Shown here piece by piece: positions 34,887-44,017 of a stretch of DNA of 64,000 nucleotides; the stretch's first letter is position 1, and each line of letters opens with the position of its first letter. A model generated the notes under the pieces. The model did not search any database. It was not told the origin of the DNA and was given only the letters and a program-made list of their open reading frames with translations. The stretch comes from JAUIET01 sp039111475 (GTDB lineage Bacteria; Pseudomonadota; Gammaproteobacteria; Pseudomonadales; JAUIET01): NCBI GenBank assembly GCA_039111475.1, contig JBCCIP010000018.1, positions 1 through 64,000 on the forward strand, written 5' to 3'. Both the position numbers and the translations under genes were made by a program.

Positions 34887-35540
34887 CTATTTCATCAAAA
34901 AAGTGTGTACATGTTTCGCTTTGGCCAGCTGCCCATGTTGCTTCAATAATTGCAGGTCCGCAATTTCATCAATATCAAGACTTGCTCCAGGCAGATCAAT
35001 AATTTGCGATTGTATGTTGTGTTTCTCCGCGAATTCCAGATGTTTCGCCAAACTTCCTTTCCCGTAATAAAACCGCATTACCGCTGGCGGTGAGACCAGT
35101 AGGCAGTTAGTTCCGGAATGATGCCGATCTGGTGCAATCGTGAGTTTAGGGTCACAGTTTACACTAGCATGTGCATCCAGCATCTGCTTGAGTTCTTGTG
35201 GCCGTAACAGGGGCAAGTCGCCATGAACGATCAATAAGTGTTTACACTGTGTTACCAGCTCCTGGGCGGTGGATTGCACAACCGGGTTTAACCCAGTGCA
35301 ACCCTCTGGTTCAGCGATCGCGGTGACACCGATTGATCTTGCCACTGTGGCTGCTTCGCGATCATCGCTCACCAGCATCACTCGATCCAGATCAACGCAG
35401 TTTTGCAACGACTGCAGTGTATCTTTCAACATCGCTTCTACAAAAGCCGGTCGCGCACCGTTTTTCAAATGCGGTGCAAGTCTGTTCTTGCCACCTTGCA
35501 GGCTGCGAAAAGGCACTATTGCAATCGTTTGTGCGAGCAT
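34887..35540 (-). CDS. cofC: CofC/FbiD guanylyltransferase of F420 synthesis
   Basis: Activates a three-carbon phospho-acid (2-phospholactate, phosphoenolpyruvate or 3-phosphoglycerate, depending on lineage) with GTP for transfer to FO. Family motifs: IVPFRSLQGGKNRLAP near the N-terminus, LLIVHGDLPLLRP, and the C-terminal DIDEIADL. 217 residues from ATG 35540, one base after the cofD stop; the frame extends upstream to 35693 only by overlapping cofD. Which substrate is used cannot be read reliably by eye; some proteobacterial enzymes prefer 3-phosphoglycerate. Confidence 0.92.
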   Translation of the reverse strand: MLAQTIAIVPFRSLQGGKNRLAPHLKNGARPAFVEAMLKDTLQSLQNCVDLDRVMLVSDDREAATVARSIGVTAIAEPEGCTGLNPVVQSTAQELVTQCKHLLIVHGDLPLLRPQELKQMLDAHASVNCDPKLTIAPDRHHSGTNCLLVSPPAVMRFYYGKGSLAKHLEFAEKHNIQSQIIDLPGASLDIDEIADLQLLKQHGQLAKAKHVHTFLMK

Positions 35541-35541
35541 C

Positions 35542-36501
35542 TTATACAGTTTCTCGGCGTAGCTGCTGCAGTAAGGTGCTGGCCAACTGAGCCTGATCGT
35601 CAACAGAACGCATGATGGTCGGCATACATAGCACCTGCATGCCAAGCTGTTCGATCTGGCTAGCCAGCGCGGCATCTTGCTCGTCAATGACAAAGTGGCT
35701 AATTACGCCCTCATAGTATCGAGCAACGCCCAGTGCATCACACGGCATATCCAGCTCGTACAACATTTTCGCGGCTGGCCCTTTCAACGCTTTGCCTCCG
35801 ACAATGGGCGACACTGCGGCCACTGGCACCTCTAATGTACCAAGGCGTTGTTTCAGCCCCGCAAGACCCAAAATCGGATCAACACTAACAAAAGGATTCG
35901 ATGGGCACACGATGACAGCACCGTATAGATTTTGCTGCAAACGAGAATGATAGGCCGGAAGCGGTTGGGCAGAACCCTGCCCGTCAAATCGAAATCCGGT
36001 TACTCTGGGCTGGCATTGTCTGGCAACAAAGTACTCCTGAAACTCGAGTTCACCGTGTGCAGTATCAACTATGGTTCGCACTCTATCGTTGCTCATAGGC
36101 AACAACGCATGCTTGACACCAAGCGCCTCGCATAAGGCGCGAGTTGCCTCGAAAATGCTCATGCCCTGGCGTAACAACTCGGTACGCTGCACATGCACTG
36201 CCAGGTCTCTGTCGCCAAGCTTAAACCAGTTCGCACCATTCAAACCCGAAAGTGTTTCAAGAAAATTCCAGGTCTCGTTTGCAACACCCCAACCACGGCG
36301 GCGGTCATTGATGCCAGCCAGGGCATACATAACGGAATCCAGATCTGGCGCAATATATAGGCCAAGATGCTCAAAATCGTCACCCGTATTCGCGACAATA
36401 TCGAGCTGATGGGGTGGCAACACTGCCGCAAGGCCTGCCGCCAGCTTGGCGCCACCTACACCCCCTGTGAGCGCTAGAACGGGCAAGACGGAGCGGCTCA
36501 T
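35542..36501 (-). CDS. cofD: CofD/FbiA transferase of F420 synthesis
   Basis: Transfers the phospho-acid moiety from the CofC product to FO, giving F420-0 or dehydro-F420-0. Signature VLALTGGVGGAKLAAGLAAVLPP at the N-terminus, NTGDDFEHLGLYIAPDLDSVMYALAG, and VSPIVGGKALKGPAAKML. 319 residues. ATG 36501 overlaps the cofE stop as ATGA. If the product is the dehydro form a reductase would be needed; no such nitroreductase-like gene is in the cluster. Confidence 0.96.
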   Translation of the reverse strand: MSRSVLPVLALTGGVGGAKLAAGLAAVLPPHQLDIVANTGDDFEHLGLYIAPDLDSVMYALAGINDRRRGWGVANETWNFLETLSGLNGANWFKLGDRDLAVHVQRTELLRQGMSIFEATRALCEALGVKHALLPMSNDRVRTIVDTAHGELEFQEYFVARQCQPRVTGFRFDGQGSAQPLPAYHSRLQQNLYGAVIVCPSNPFVSVDPILGLAGLKQRLGTLEVPVAAVSPIVGGKALKGPAAKMLYELDMPCDALGVARYYEGVISHFVIDEQDAALASQIEQLGMQVLCMPTIMRSVDDQAQLASTLLQQLRRETV

Positions 36502-37286
36502 AGAAACAAGTCAAGTTCTGGGTCACGGATCAGCTGTCTGGCATTCTCGGTGCTTGAATCCTGGACCGGCGCACCGCGAACAAGCACTACTGGACTTGCC
36601 TCACCGGCTTGCCCCATCAGCAATGAGCCAGCCGCAGCAAGTTCGTCAGCAACTCCCACCGTTGTCACTCGCAGCTCATTGCCAAACATATCCGTATCAC
36701 CGATCAGGTCTTGGACCGGCTGAAATCCTGCCGAACCAATCGCAATACCACAGGTGCCGTTGCGCCAGGCTCGCCCTGCACTGTCATTGATAATAATGCT
36801 GACTCGGCAGTTCGTCGCTTGCTGCAGCTCTGCACGCAAATCAGCGGCACTTTGGTCGGGATCTACCGGCAACAATAGAGCCCGCGGCGACTCTTCAGAG
36901 GTTTTAATATTCGATTGATCTATACCTGCGTTAGCATGCACAAAGCCAAGGCGGTGGCGCACTATTAATACACCCGGGCGCTTACGAACAACCGATTCTG
37001 ATTCTTGTAAAACCAATTCCACCAAACGCGGGTCTTTATCAACCTCTTCAGCTAACTGCAGCGCCACCGCGCTCACTGATACCTCATTCAGGTTACGATA
37101 TTGATTCTCGGCCTTGGACACAATTTTTTGCGCAAGAACAAGAACATCGTTGTCGCGCAGCGCCAGATCATTGGAAGAGAGGCTGGCAAGGATCAGCTCA
37201 CTGAGCTGATCACCAGGTTCCACCATGGGAAAGTCACTGAGCGCAAACATCTCCATTCGCCTGGCATTTCCAGGAGCAGTCGACAT
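36498..37286 (-). CDS. cofE: CofE: F420-0 gamma-glutamyl ligase
   Basis: Adds glutamate residues to F420-0. 262 residues: only the ligase domain is present, without the C-terminal nitroreductase domain found in actinobacterial FbiB. Family segments: DVLVLAQKIVSKAEN, INDSAGRAWRNGTCGIAIGSAG, ADELAAAGSLLMGQA. The start is uncertain: the frame opens at 37286 (ATG), but ATG at 37256 or 37250 (MEMFALSDF) would also fit. Overlaps cofD by 4 bases. Confidence 0.94.
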   Translation of the reverse strand: MSTAPGNARRMEMFALSDFPMVEPGDQLSELILASLSSNDLALRDNDVLVLAQKIVSKAENQYRNLNEVSVSAVALQLAEEVDKDPRLVELVLQESESVVRKRPGVLIVRHRLGFVHANAGIDQSNIKTSEESPRALLLPVDPDQSAADLRAELQQATNCRVSIIINDSAGRAWRNGTCGIAIGSAGFQPVQDLIGDTDMFGNELRVTTVGVADELAAAGSLLMGQAGEASPVVLVRGAPVQDSSTENARQLIRDPELDLFL

Positions 37287-37311
37287 ACCGAGTGCCGGTG
37301 CCGGTTCAGTC

Positions 37312-37995
37312 TCAGTCTAATCCAGTAATACGTATACCAGCATGGCACTTGTAGCGTTTGTTAATGCTAATAAGAATAGAGGTAAGGGCCTCGGCAGCCG
37401 CGGCATTGTCTATCGGGCCTGCGTGAAAACCGCGCATCCCTGCGGCCTCAATTAAGGTGATGACTTCGCTTCGGGCATCTACATTGTCGCCGGTTACCAA
37501 TACATCGCATTCAAGACCGTGGCCTTCTTGCAAATGATGGGCGGCAACGTTCTGGAAAGCTGACACCACTCGCACGGAATCACCCAGCAACGCCTGGGCC
37601 CCTGCGCCAGCAGAGCCTGACTCAGGAAGTTGCACTCGTGCCACTTTAGGCGGTACCAGAGGCACTGTAACATCGACAAGTATTTTTCCATCAAGCGCAT
37701 TTTTAACGTACTCGAGAGTGCTCAACTGATGCCCGTAAGGGACGGTCAATACCACCAGATCAGCCGCTTCAGTTGCGGCCAGGTTTTCCATTGCGCTAAC
37801 GGCCTCAGCAGAGGCACCACGCTCGGACATTACCTGCTGGAGATCTCGCAAAGCTGCCTCAGCCTTTTCCTGGGTTCTAGAACCAATAATCACTGAGTAG
37901 CCAGCCTGTGTCCACCGCCGGGCCAACCCAGTGCCAAGAGCACCTGTGCCGCCGAGTATCGCAATTGTTGTAAGAGACGTAGATTCGTCTGACAT
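37312..37995 (-). CDS. npdG: F420-dependent NADP reductase (NpdG/Fno)
   Basis: Hydride exchange between NADPH and F420. N-terminal Rossmann fold TIAILGGTGALGTGLARRW with the NADP-selective IGSRTQEKA following strand 2; F420-binding C-terminal half with VVSAFQNVAAHHLQEG. 227 residues from ATG 37995, with AAGG 9 bases upstream; the frame extends to 38037. First gene of the F420 operon and divergent from a short-chain dehydrogenase across 143 bases. It probably supplies reduced F420 to enzymes encoded elsewhere. Confidence 0.93.
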   Translation of the reverse strand: MSDESTSLTTIAILGGTGALGTGLARRWTQAGYSVIIGSRTQEKAEAALRDLQQVMSERGASAEAVSAMENLAATEAADLVVLTVPYGHQLSTLEYVKNALDGKILVDVTVPLVPPKVARVQLPESGSAGAGAQALLGDSVRVVSAFQNVAAHHLQEGHGLECDVLVTGDNVDARSEVITLIEAAGMRGFHAGPIDNAAAAEALTSILISINKRYKCHAGIRITGLD

Positions 37996-38138
37996 AAAGA
38001 AAGCCTTGTGTAGACTAGCAGCATGCTGCACAGTCATATTGTGAAGAGGGCGGGCAGTTTAATGCGTGACCACCGATTGTTTCAAGCCTCCACTCTTTGG
38101 TCTAATAGCAGGTACGCATAGAACATCGAGTAGCCAAC

Positions 38139-38924
38139 GTGAAAAAGAGCGTCAGTAATAGCCTGGATATGAGTGGCAGCGCCGTAATTGTTACGGGCGG
38201 TGCCAGAGGCGTTGGAAGGGGCATAACTCAGACCTTTCTGGCAGCTGGTGCAAACGTGCTGATCTGCGGCAGAACTGAACCCGAAGAGTTGCCTGAGGCG
38301 AACGGCAACACCGCCGAATTTACGCAATGCGATGTGAAAGACTCAGACTCTATCCAGGCCTGTGTAGATACAGCGGTGGCCAGATTCAAACGGATTGATA
38401 CATTGGTCAACAATGCAGGCGGCACACCACACGCAGATTCGGCGACCGCGTCACCAAGATTCAACGAAGCCATTATCCGCCTGAACCTGGTGGCCCCGTT
38501 TACGTTTGCTCAGGCAGTTAACCGAGTAATGCAAGATCAGGACAATGGTGGTTCCATCATTAACATCGCCAGCGTTAGTGCGATCCGCCCCTCACCAGGC
38601 ACGGCGGCCTACGGAGCCGCCAAGGCAGGACTAATCAATCTGTGCACTTCGTTGGCAGTTGAATGGGGCCCCAAAGTCAGAGTGAATGCGATTACTGCCG
38701 GTTTGATTCAAACGGAACAAAGCCATCTGCATTACGGCGACCAGGCGGGTATTGACGCTGTTGGTCGGACCATACCAATGCAACGAATGGCTGTCCCGCA
38801 AGACATTGGCAATGCCTGCCTGTACCTTGCCTCGCCATTGGCAAGCTTTGTGACTGGTACCAGTCTGGAGGTACACGGCGGCGGAGAAATTCCAGCTATT
38901 TATGATGCGCAAAATGCCACGTGA
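38139..38924 (+). CDS. Short-chain dehydrogenase/reductase
   Basis: Classical SDR of 261 residues: cofactor motif TGGARGVGRGI near the N-terminus, NNAGG, catalytic Ser in INIASVSAI and Y-x3-K in YGAAKAG, and a C-terminal LEVHGGGE typical of the glucose/7-alpha-hydroxysteroid dehydrogenase group. The cofactor is expected to be NAD(P), not F420. GTG start 38139; ATG 38169 is an alternative. Divergent from npdG, so it may share a control region with the F420 operon. Substrate unknown. Confidence 0.87.
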   Translation: MKKSVSNSLDMSGSAVIVTGGARGVGRGITQTFLAAGANVLICGRTEPEELPEANGNTAEFTQCDVKDSDSIQACVDTAVARFKRIDTLVNNAGGTPHADSATASPRFNEAIIRLNLVAPFTFAQAVNRVMQDQDNGGSIINIASVSAIRPSPGTAAYGAAKAGLINLCTSLAVEWGPKVRVNAITAGLIQTEQSHLHYGDQAGIDAVGRTIPMQRMAVPQDIGNACLYLASPLASFVTGTSLEVHGGGEIPAIYDAQNAT

Positions 38925-39104
38925 GCACCAATGATCGCTGCCTCAAGGTAATCGAATAAAAATCCTTCGATTCGATTATTATTTCGCCATATATGTATAT
39001 TTTTCAATCACTTAGAGTATAAATTGTACGATCTTTCTTGCTGCATTGATGTGCTCATGGTGCGATAATTCTCGGCTTCTGACACCGAATTAGAGGTATT
39101 GGTC

Positions 39105-39488
39105 ATGCCTGAACAACTGATGATTGCAATCGCCCTGCTGTGCCTGTTGTTCATCGTAGAATACGTGCTTGGGCTGATGCCGGGCGACCCGTTCAAGAGC
39201 ATCAAAATCACTGGTAATGTCGTGCGATTCCAACGAAGCGCCATGTCCAGGCAATACAGTGTTCAAAAAGGCAGTGTGAGCAAGGTGATCATCACACCCG
39301 GACACATCAGTATGAAATTGGATGAGACCTACGGACACAAAGTACTTAACCTCAACTTTGAACGTCGCTTCTCTCAGCAGCTGCACCGCTTTCTTTCAGA
39401 TAATCTGACCAATGCCAGCTTCGAGTTTATTGATGCTCGCCAAGACGTGGAAGCCGCTGCCAAGCCCTTTATTAGTCTGGTTGAATAA
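39105..39488 (+). CDS. Small membrane-anchored protein of unknown function
   Basis: 127 residues with one N-terminal hydrophobic segment (LMIAIALLCLLFIVEYVLGLM), then a soluble alpha/beta domain. ATG 39105 with AGAGGT 7 bases upstream, a good start. No family recognised. Free-standing between the SDR and the flippase. The 180 bases before it hold a weak hairpin, AATCGAAT/ATTCGATT near 38951-38978, that could end the SDR transcript. Confidence 0.7.
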   Translation: MPEQLMIAIALLCLLFIVEYVLGLMPGDPFKSIKITGNVVRFQRSAMSRQYSVQKGSVSKVIITPGHISMKLDETYGHKVLNLNFERRFSQQLHRFLSDNLTNASFEFIDARQDVEAAAKPFISLVE

Positions 39489-39585
39489 TCGCCCCGCGTT
39501 CTGAAAATACCGGGCTTATGGACCGGCATAATCACCATTAGTGCAACTGCAAGCATCAGCTACGCTTAAGGTTTAGCCGTCTCAA

Positions 39586-41073
39586 ATGTCAGGCGCTGCG
39601 TCAGCGATGAGCAAAACCGATAATTCCACGCAAATTGCCAAAGAGGCTCTGACTTTATCTGTCAGCAATTATCTGTGCCGCATTATTTATTTGGTACGAG
39701 GTGTGGGTGTAGCCGCCCTGCTGCAACCAGAGATCTACGGAATCTGGAGCGTATTGAAGGCACTGCAAGACAGCACGGCATTCAGCAATTTGGGATCATC
39801 CTTTGCTCTGCTGAGAGAAGTTGCTCTTAATCGCGGAAAAGGCAGTTCTGTTGACGACTATGCGATACAGCAAACTTCGTTGAACCTATCACTATTGGTA
39901 ACGATTACCATTGCCATAGTGCTGCTCGCGCTCAGCTTCACCGCATTGATGCCTGACATTGGACCGGTACTGCGAATCAGCCTGGTTGTGATGGTTCTGT
40001 CGGCCATCACCTATTACATTCCAAGGCAACTGCAGGCGCAAACTGCATTCTACTTTCAAGCGCGCTATCTGCTTGTGTATGCCTCGCTGAACACAGCGTT
40101 TAGTTTAGTTGCGGTGTACTTCTGGGGGCTTGCCGAAATGTTGTGCGGTTTATTGCTCGCGCATGTGCTTGCAATTGTTTACGTGCATAAAAATGGACAC
40201 CTACAGCTCAGTCTGTATTTCGAGACGACATTGGCGAAAAAGCTTGTAGCTGCGGGCTTGCCTGTGATGCTGGGCGCGGCGTTGTTCTTTTTTCTACGCG
40301 CCGTTGACCAGTTTCTTGTGTACGCTCTGATTGGCGGCGTGGCGGCCGGCTACTATGCCATATCAAATTTTGTTGCGATGACTGTAACCCAAGTACCTGT
40401 AGCGCTGGCAGCAACACTGTTCCCACGCATGATGGAACGGCAAAGCGATGGTGCTAGCCGCCGGGAAATTGAACACCTCTTCTTTGAACCAATGAAATTC
40501 CTTTGCATAGGCACCCCGATCATTCTTGGCCTTACCTATTTTGCGATTGAACCAGTACTAAAATATTTTTTGCCCGCATACTTTCCGGCACTTGACGTGA
40601 TACGAATTGCCTTGATTGGCATTTATTTTCAATCAATCTGGTCACTATCACACTCGCTCCTGCTCACGTTCGACAAACAAAAGCAGCAAATGTGGTTGGC
40701 TCTACTACTGATCTTGTTTAATCTTACTGTTGTGGCCGCCGCCATTGGCCAAGGCGGCTCTGTTGAAACAGTGACATGGGTGGCATCATCGGTCAGTGTA
40801 TTATCTGCTTTGTTGATTTTGGTCTACATCTTCAAACTTTTACAACGTCCCCTGAAAAACAATTTGCAAACACTGATTGTGATCGCTTGGCCAGCTTGCT
40901 ACGGTGCACTAGCCTGTCTATTGATCGATTCACAATGGCACTTCAACTACAGCAACTACCCAGTATTAATTGACAGCGTCGCTAAAACACTTATTTTTTC
41001 ACTGGCCTCACTGCCACTCGTTGGATTGTTATGGCGTGGTTGGCAGCTACGCCAACAAGTCAAGACGCTATAA
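39586..41073 (+). CDS. Polysaccharide/oligosaccharide flippase-like membrane protein
   Basis: 495 residues with 12-14 hydrophobic segments spread along its length and the MATE/MOP-superfamily look of Wzx-type flippases: N-terminal NYLCRIIYLVRGVGVAALLQPEIYGIW, central VDQFLVYALIGGVAAGYYAISNFVAMTVTQVPVALAATLFPRM. Likely moves a lipid-linked glycan across the inner membrane. No glycosyltransferases flank it, so its substrate is unknown. ATG 39586, with ATG 39607 as alternative. Its 3' end overlaps the convergent methyltransferase gene by 6 bases. Confidence 0.82.
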   Translation: MSGAASAMSKTDNSTQIAKEALTLSVSNYLCRIIYLVRGVGVAALLQPEIYGIWSVLKALQDSTAFSNLGSSFALLREVALNRGKGSSVDDYAIQQTSLNLSLLVTITIAIVLLALSFTALMPDIGPVLRISLVVMVLSAITYYIPRQLQAQTAFYFQARYLLVYASLNTAFSLVAVYFWGLAEMLCGLLLAHVLAIVYVHKNGHLQLSLYFETTLAKKLVAAGLPVMLGAALFFFLRAVDQFLVYALIGGVAAGYYAISNFVAMTVTQVPVALAATLFPRMMERQSDGASRREIEHLFFEPMKFLCIGTPIILGLTYFAIEPVLKYFLPAYFPALDVIRIALIGIYFQSIWSLSHSLLLTFDKQKQQMWLALLLILFNLTVVAAAIGQGGSVETVTWVASSVSVLSALLILVYIFKLLQRPLKNNLQTLIVIAWPACYGALACLLIDSQWHFNYSNYPVLIDSVAKTLIFSLASLPLVGLLWRGWQLRQQVKTL

Positions 41074-41994
41074 AGAAAATACCTGCATTTTCAGACTGCG
41101 TTGAGGGTCTATATCAGGAAACGCAGCCGAATTTTCCAGACGCTCTATGTAACGGCTTTCAGGCAAGTTCTCCGCAAAACATTCTTTTAGAAAACTCTCA
41201 CCTAGATTGGGCGCGTTGAGCATGGCCAATACCAGGGCGCGCTTACGCAGCAAGCGATGCAGTTTTCGAATCAGTTTAGGATAGTCCGATTTAGCAACAA
41301 AACTTCCAGGTTGGAAACTGGGCGGGTCAACAATGATCAGATCAAAGGGTCCTGTCTTTGCAAGCCTGGACACGGAGCGAAAGAATTCGTAGGGCATGAA
41401 CTTCGCTTTGGCTAGTCGCTCTGAATCGCTTGCGAAGTTTCTGCAGTGATTAGCATGCGCCGTTCGAATTGCGCTTCGGCTCATATCAACGTTTACAACT
41501 TTGGTTGCTCCTCCTTGAATTGCGGCAACTGAGAAAGATCCTGTGTAGGCGAACAGGTTTAGTACCTTTCGGGTACCGGACTGCTGTCGCACCCAGCTGC
41601 GTGCTGGCGCCGCGTCCAGAAAAAAACCAACATTTTGATTACCAGAAAAATTTAGCTCAAAATCCGCGCCATGCTCTGATGCAAATACAGAATCCGGCAT
41701 CTCTCCTTCTAACACCTCCATATTGCTCGGCTTGGCGTAACGCCTGAGTAGCGCAATGCAATGCAAGCCTTTGTGTACAATGCGCGGCATCATGCTGCGT
41801 GCCCAGTCTTTTATTAGCGCATCCGGTATAGATTCGTCAAAAGCACTAACCAATAATACAGGTGTGAATACATCAACACATATCGACTCTAAACCGGCAT
41901 AACGTAAACCACGGCCGTGGAATATTCGGCAACTATCGTTGTCAACACCCAGTAAGCCGAGATCACATTCAGCGGTTAACAAATCCAGGATCAT
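41068..41994 (-). CDS. Class I SAM methyltransferase, RlmI/RlmK-like
   Basis: 308 residues. SAM site VLNLFAYTGSFSVAAIQGGATKVVNVDMSRSAI and the catalytic-loop motif FDLIIVDPPSF match the RlmI/RlmK group of 23S rRNA methyltransferases. The N-terminal part is short and lacks an obvious PUA domain. ATG 41994 overlaps the pdxB stop as ATGA. Target nucleotide not predictable from the sequence. Confidence 0.85.
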   Translation of the reverse strand: MILDLLTAECDLGLLGVDNDSCRIFHGRGLRYAGLESICVDVFTPVLLVSAFDESIPDALIKDWARSMMPRIVHKGLHCIALLRRYAKPSNMEVLEGEMPDSVFASEHGADFELNFSGNQNVGFFLDAAPARSWVRQQSGTRKVLNLFAYTGSFSVAAIQGGATKVVNVDMSRSAIRTAHANHCRNFASDSERLAKAKFMPYEFFRSVSRLAKTGPFDLIIVDPPSFQPGSFVAKSDYPKLIRKLHRLLRKRALVLAMLNAPNLGESFLKECFAENLPESRYIERLENSAAFPDIDPQRSLKMQVFSL

Positions 41995-43112
41995 GCCAAG
42001 GTAAAACCCAAATCGCCCAACAGGCGCCGACTCTCGGTGGGCAAAGAAGAATCCGTCAGCAAGGTGGTCACACCGAATTCACGCCGACGCGGGTAGGTTT
42101 TGCGTAACAAATCAAAGGCGTGCCCGATGTCGGCATCATTCAAAGCACTGCGCAGCCGCCAATCGTCCTCTCGAACATCGTAGGCACGCAAGATGATATC
42201 GCGAATACTTGCTTGCCCCTCGCAATCCAGAATGCACACTGCATTGCTGGCATTCTCTACATCTGGCTGCGCGCCAAAGTATCGATAGAATGCCTCTGCA
42301 ATCATCTCGGTACCGCGCATTTTCCCATCGATGGCATAGCCTGCTATATGCGGCGTTGCAATACTCGCCAATCGCAGCAGTTCACGGTCAATAACGGGTT
42401 CATTCTCCCAAACATCAAGGACCGCATGTATGCCCGGATTGTCCCGCAAACAAGCAATCAGATCTTGCGTATCTATCACCTCACCTCGACCAGCGCTGAT
42501 CAATATGGCCCTGCTTGATATGCAAGAAAGGAACTGAGCATCAATCATACGAACCGTTGGATGCGGTCCGTTGTGGCTTAGAGGAACGTGCAGACTGATC
42601 AAGTCACATTCTGCTAATTCTTCAAGTGCGGATACTAATGGGCAGGCAGCCTGGTTCAGAAACGGGTCGTAGGCTGTAACTTCATAGCCTAGGGCGGTTA
42701 GTCGTTTGGCCACGCGGCCTCCTACCTGGCCCAGGCCAATAACACCAGCGCGTAGATTAGCATCCGCTATCTGACCTGGTTCGGGTACTAGCGCCGAAAT
42801 CGCCGAACACACGTAATCAGCGACTGAATCGGCGTTACTGCCGGGAGCATTGCAAAAAGTGATGTCGGCGTTGTGCAGATACTCCAGGTCTACATGGTCT
42901 ATGCCAATTGTTGCGCTACCAACGAATCGCACCGAGCTGCCTGATAGCAGTTGTTCATCAATCTGCGTCACCGAGCGAACCAACAGTGCGTCAGCATCGC
43001 GAATATCTGCGGCACTGAGGGTTCGACCTGGTAGCGTCCTTAGCTCAATGTTCGAACCAAAGTACTGTTCAAGGCCCGCAAGGTTTTCATCAGCCAGCAA
43101 TTTTATTGTCAT
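41991..43112 (-). CDS. pdxB: 4-phosphoerythronate dehydrogenase
   Basis: D-2-hydroxyacid dehydrogenase of pyridoxal phosphate synthesis (DXP-dependent route). NAD motif VIGLGQVGGRVAKRL, catalytic Arg in ILISAGRGEVIDT, Glu in LDVWENEP and His in TPHIAGYAIDGK; the C-terminal PdxB dimerisation domain is present. 373 residues from ATG 43112, which overlaps the xni stop as ATGA. Part of a chain of overlapping genes hisN-like, epmC, xni, pdxB, methyltransferase. Confidence 0.95.
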   Translation of the reverse strand: MTIKLLADENLAGLEQYFGSNIELRTLPGRTLSAADIRDADALLVRSVTQIDEQLLSGSSVRFVGSATIGIDHVDLEYLHNADITFCNAPGSNADSVADYVCSAISALVPEPGQIADANLRAGVIGLGQVGGRVAKRLTALGYEVTAYDPFLNQAACPLVSALEELAECDLISLHVPLSHNGPHPTVRMIDAQFLSCISSRAILISAGRGEVIDTQDLIACLRDNPGIHAVLDVWENEPVIDRELLRLASIATPHIAGYAIDGKMRGTEMIAEAFYRYFGAQPDVENASNAVCILDCEGQASIRDIILRAYDVREDDWRLRSALNDADIGHAFDLLRKTYPRRREFGVTTLLTDSSLPTESRRLLGDLGFTLA

Positions 43113-44017
43113 GCAGAACACCAGATATCACTGTTCTCAATAGTGCGAAGTATTCGCCCATCCAGGCCAATTTTCTCTAGGTAATTTTTTACCCTAGCCT
43201 GGGATGGAAGTTGCCATTTCAAGTCCGCTATCGTAAATGACATAGGCACTTTATCGCGCAACGCCACAAGTTGTGTGGCCACCCTCATCTGCTCTTGATG
43301 CTGTTGCAGCGATCGCTGCAGTCGTACACCTCCTCGCCACTGACCGTTGCCAAGTTCTTCTAGGTTGTCCAGCAACGCTGCCAAAGTATCGAAGTGCTGA
43401 AGCAATTTCGCCGCCGTTTTAGCGCCAATGCCGGGCACACCCGGAATATCATCGATTGGATCACCAAGTAAGGTTTGATAGTCGATCAGCTGATCTGGGC
43501 GCACACCGAATTTTTCCGCAATTGAGTCAGCGTCAAGCAATCTCCCATCAACTGGGTCAAACACACAGTCGCCTGATTTCTTAACCAGCTGTGCCAAGTC
43601 TTTGTCTCTAGACAAGATATGCACAGGTCGGCCACTGGGCCGAGACGCCTTGGCTAGGGTTGCAATCAGATCATCTGCCTCGTAACGCTTGTGCGCATAA
43701 CATCGAATGCCCAGTAGCTCTGTCACTCGCTTGCAGGCTTTCAATTGAAACGCCAGTGAATCATCTGGCAGCGCACGACTGCTTTTATAGTCAGGATAAA
43801 TATCGTTTCTGAAACACTGCCCCAGACTTTCATCGAAAGCGGCGCCTATGCGCGCAGGTTTTAAATCCGTAAGCAGCTTAATAAGAAACAAAGTGTAACC
43901 ATAGACCGCATTTAGTGAATAACCTTGATTATTCTGCCAGGCATCAGGCATTGCAAAGTAGCTACGAAAAATATATATCGAGGCATCCAGCAGAAAGACG
44001 GGTTGTCGATCAGCCAC
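43109..44017 (-). CDS. xni: Flap endonuclease Xni (exonuclease IX family)
   Basis: Stand-alone 5'-nuclease domain like the N-terminus of DNA polymerase I. Metal-binding acidic motifs: FLLDASIYIFRS, AAFDESL, YEADDLIATLA with LSRDKDLAQL, and the H3TH region GDPIDDIPGVPGIGAKTAAKLL. GTG start at 44017 is favoured with AGAG upstream; TTG 44026 is possible. 8-base overlap with epmC. Xni homologues often lack one metal-site set; here the YEADD, SRDKD and GDPIDD aspartates are all visible. Confidence 0.9.
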   Translation of the reverse strand: MADRQPVFLLDASIYIFRSYFAMPDAWQNNQGYSLNAVYGYTLFLIKLLTDLKPARIGAAFDESLGQCFRNDIYPDYKSSRALPDDSLAFQLKACKRVTELLGIRCYAHKRYEADDLIATLAKASRPSGRPVHILSRDKDLAQLVKKSGDCVFDPVDGRLLDADSIAEKFGVRPDQLIDYQTLLGDPIDDIPGVPGIGAKTAAKLLQHFDTLAALLDNLEELGNGQWRGGVRLQRSLQQHQEQMRVATQLVALRDKVPMSFTIADLKWQLPSQARVKNYLEKIGLDGRILRTIENSDIWCSA

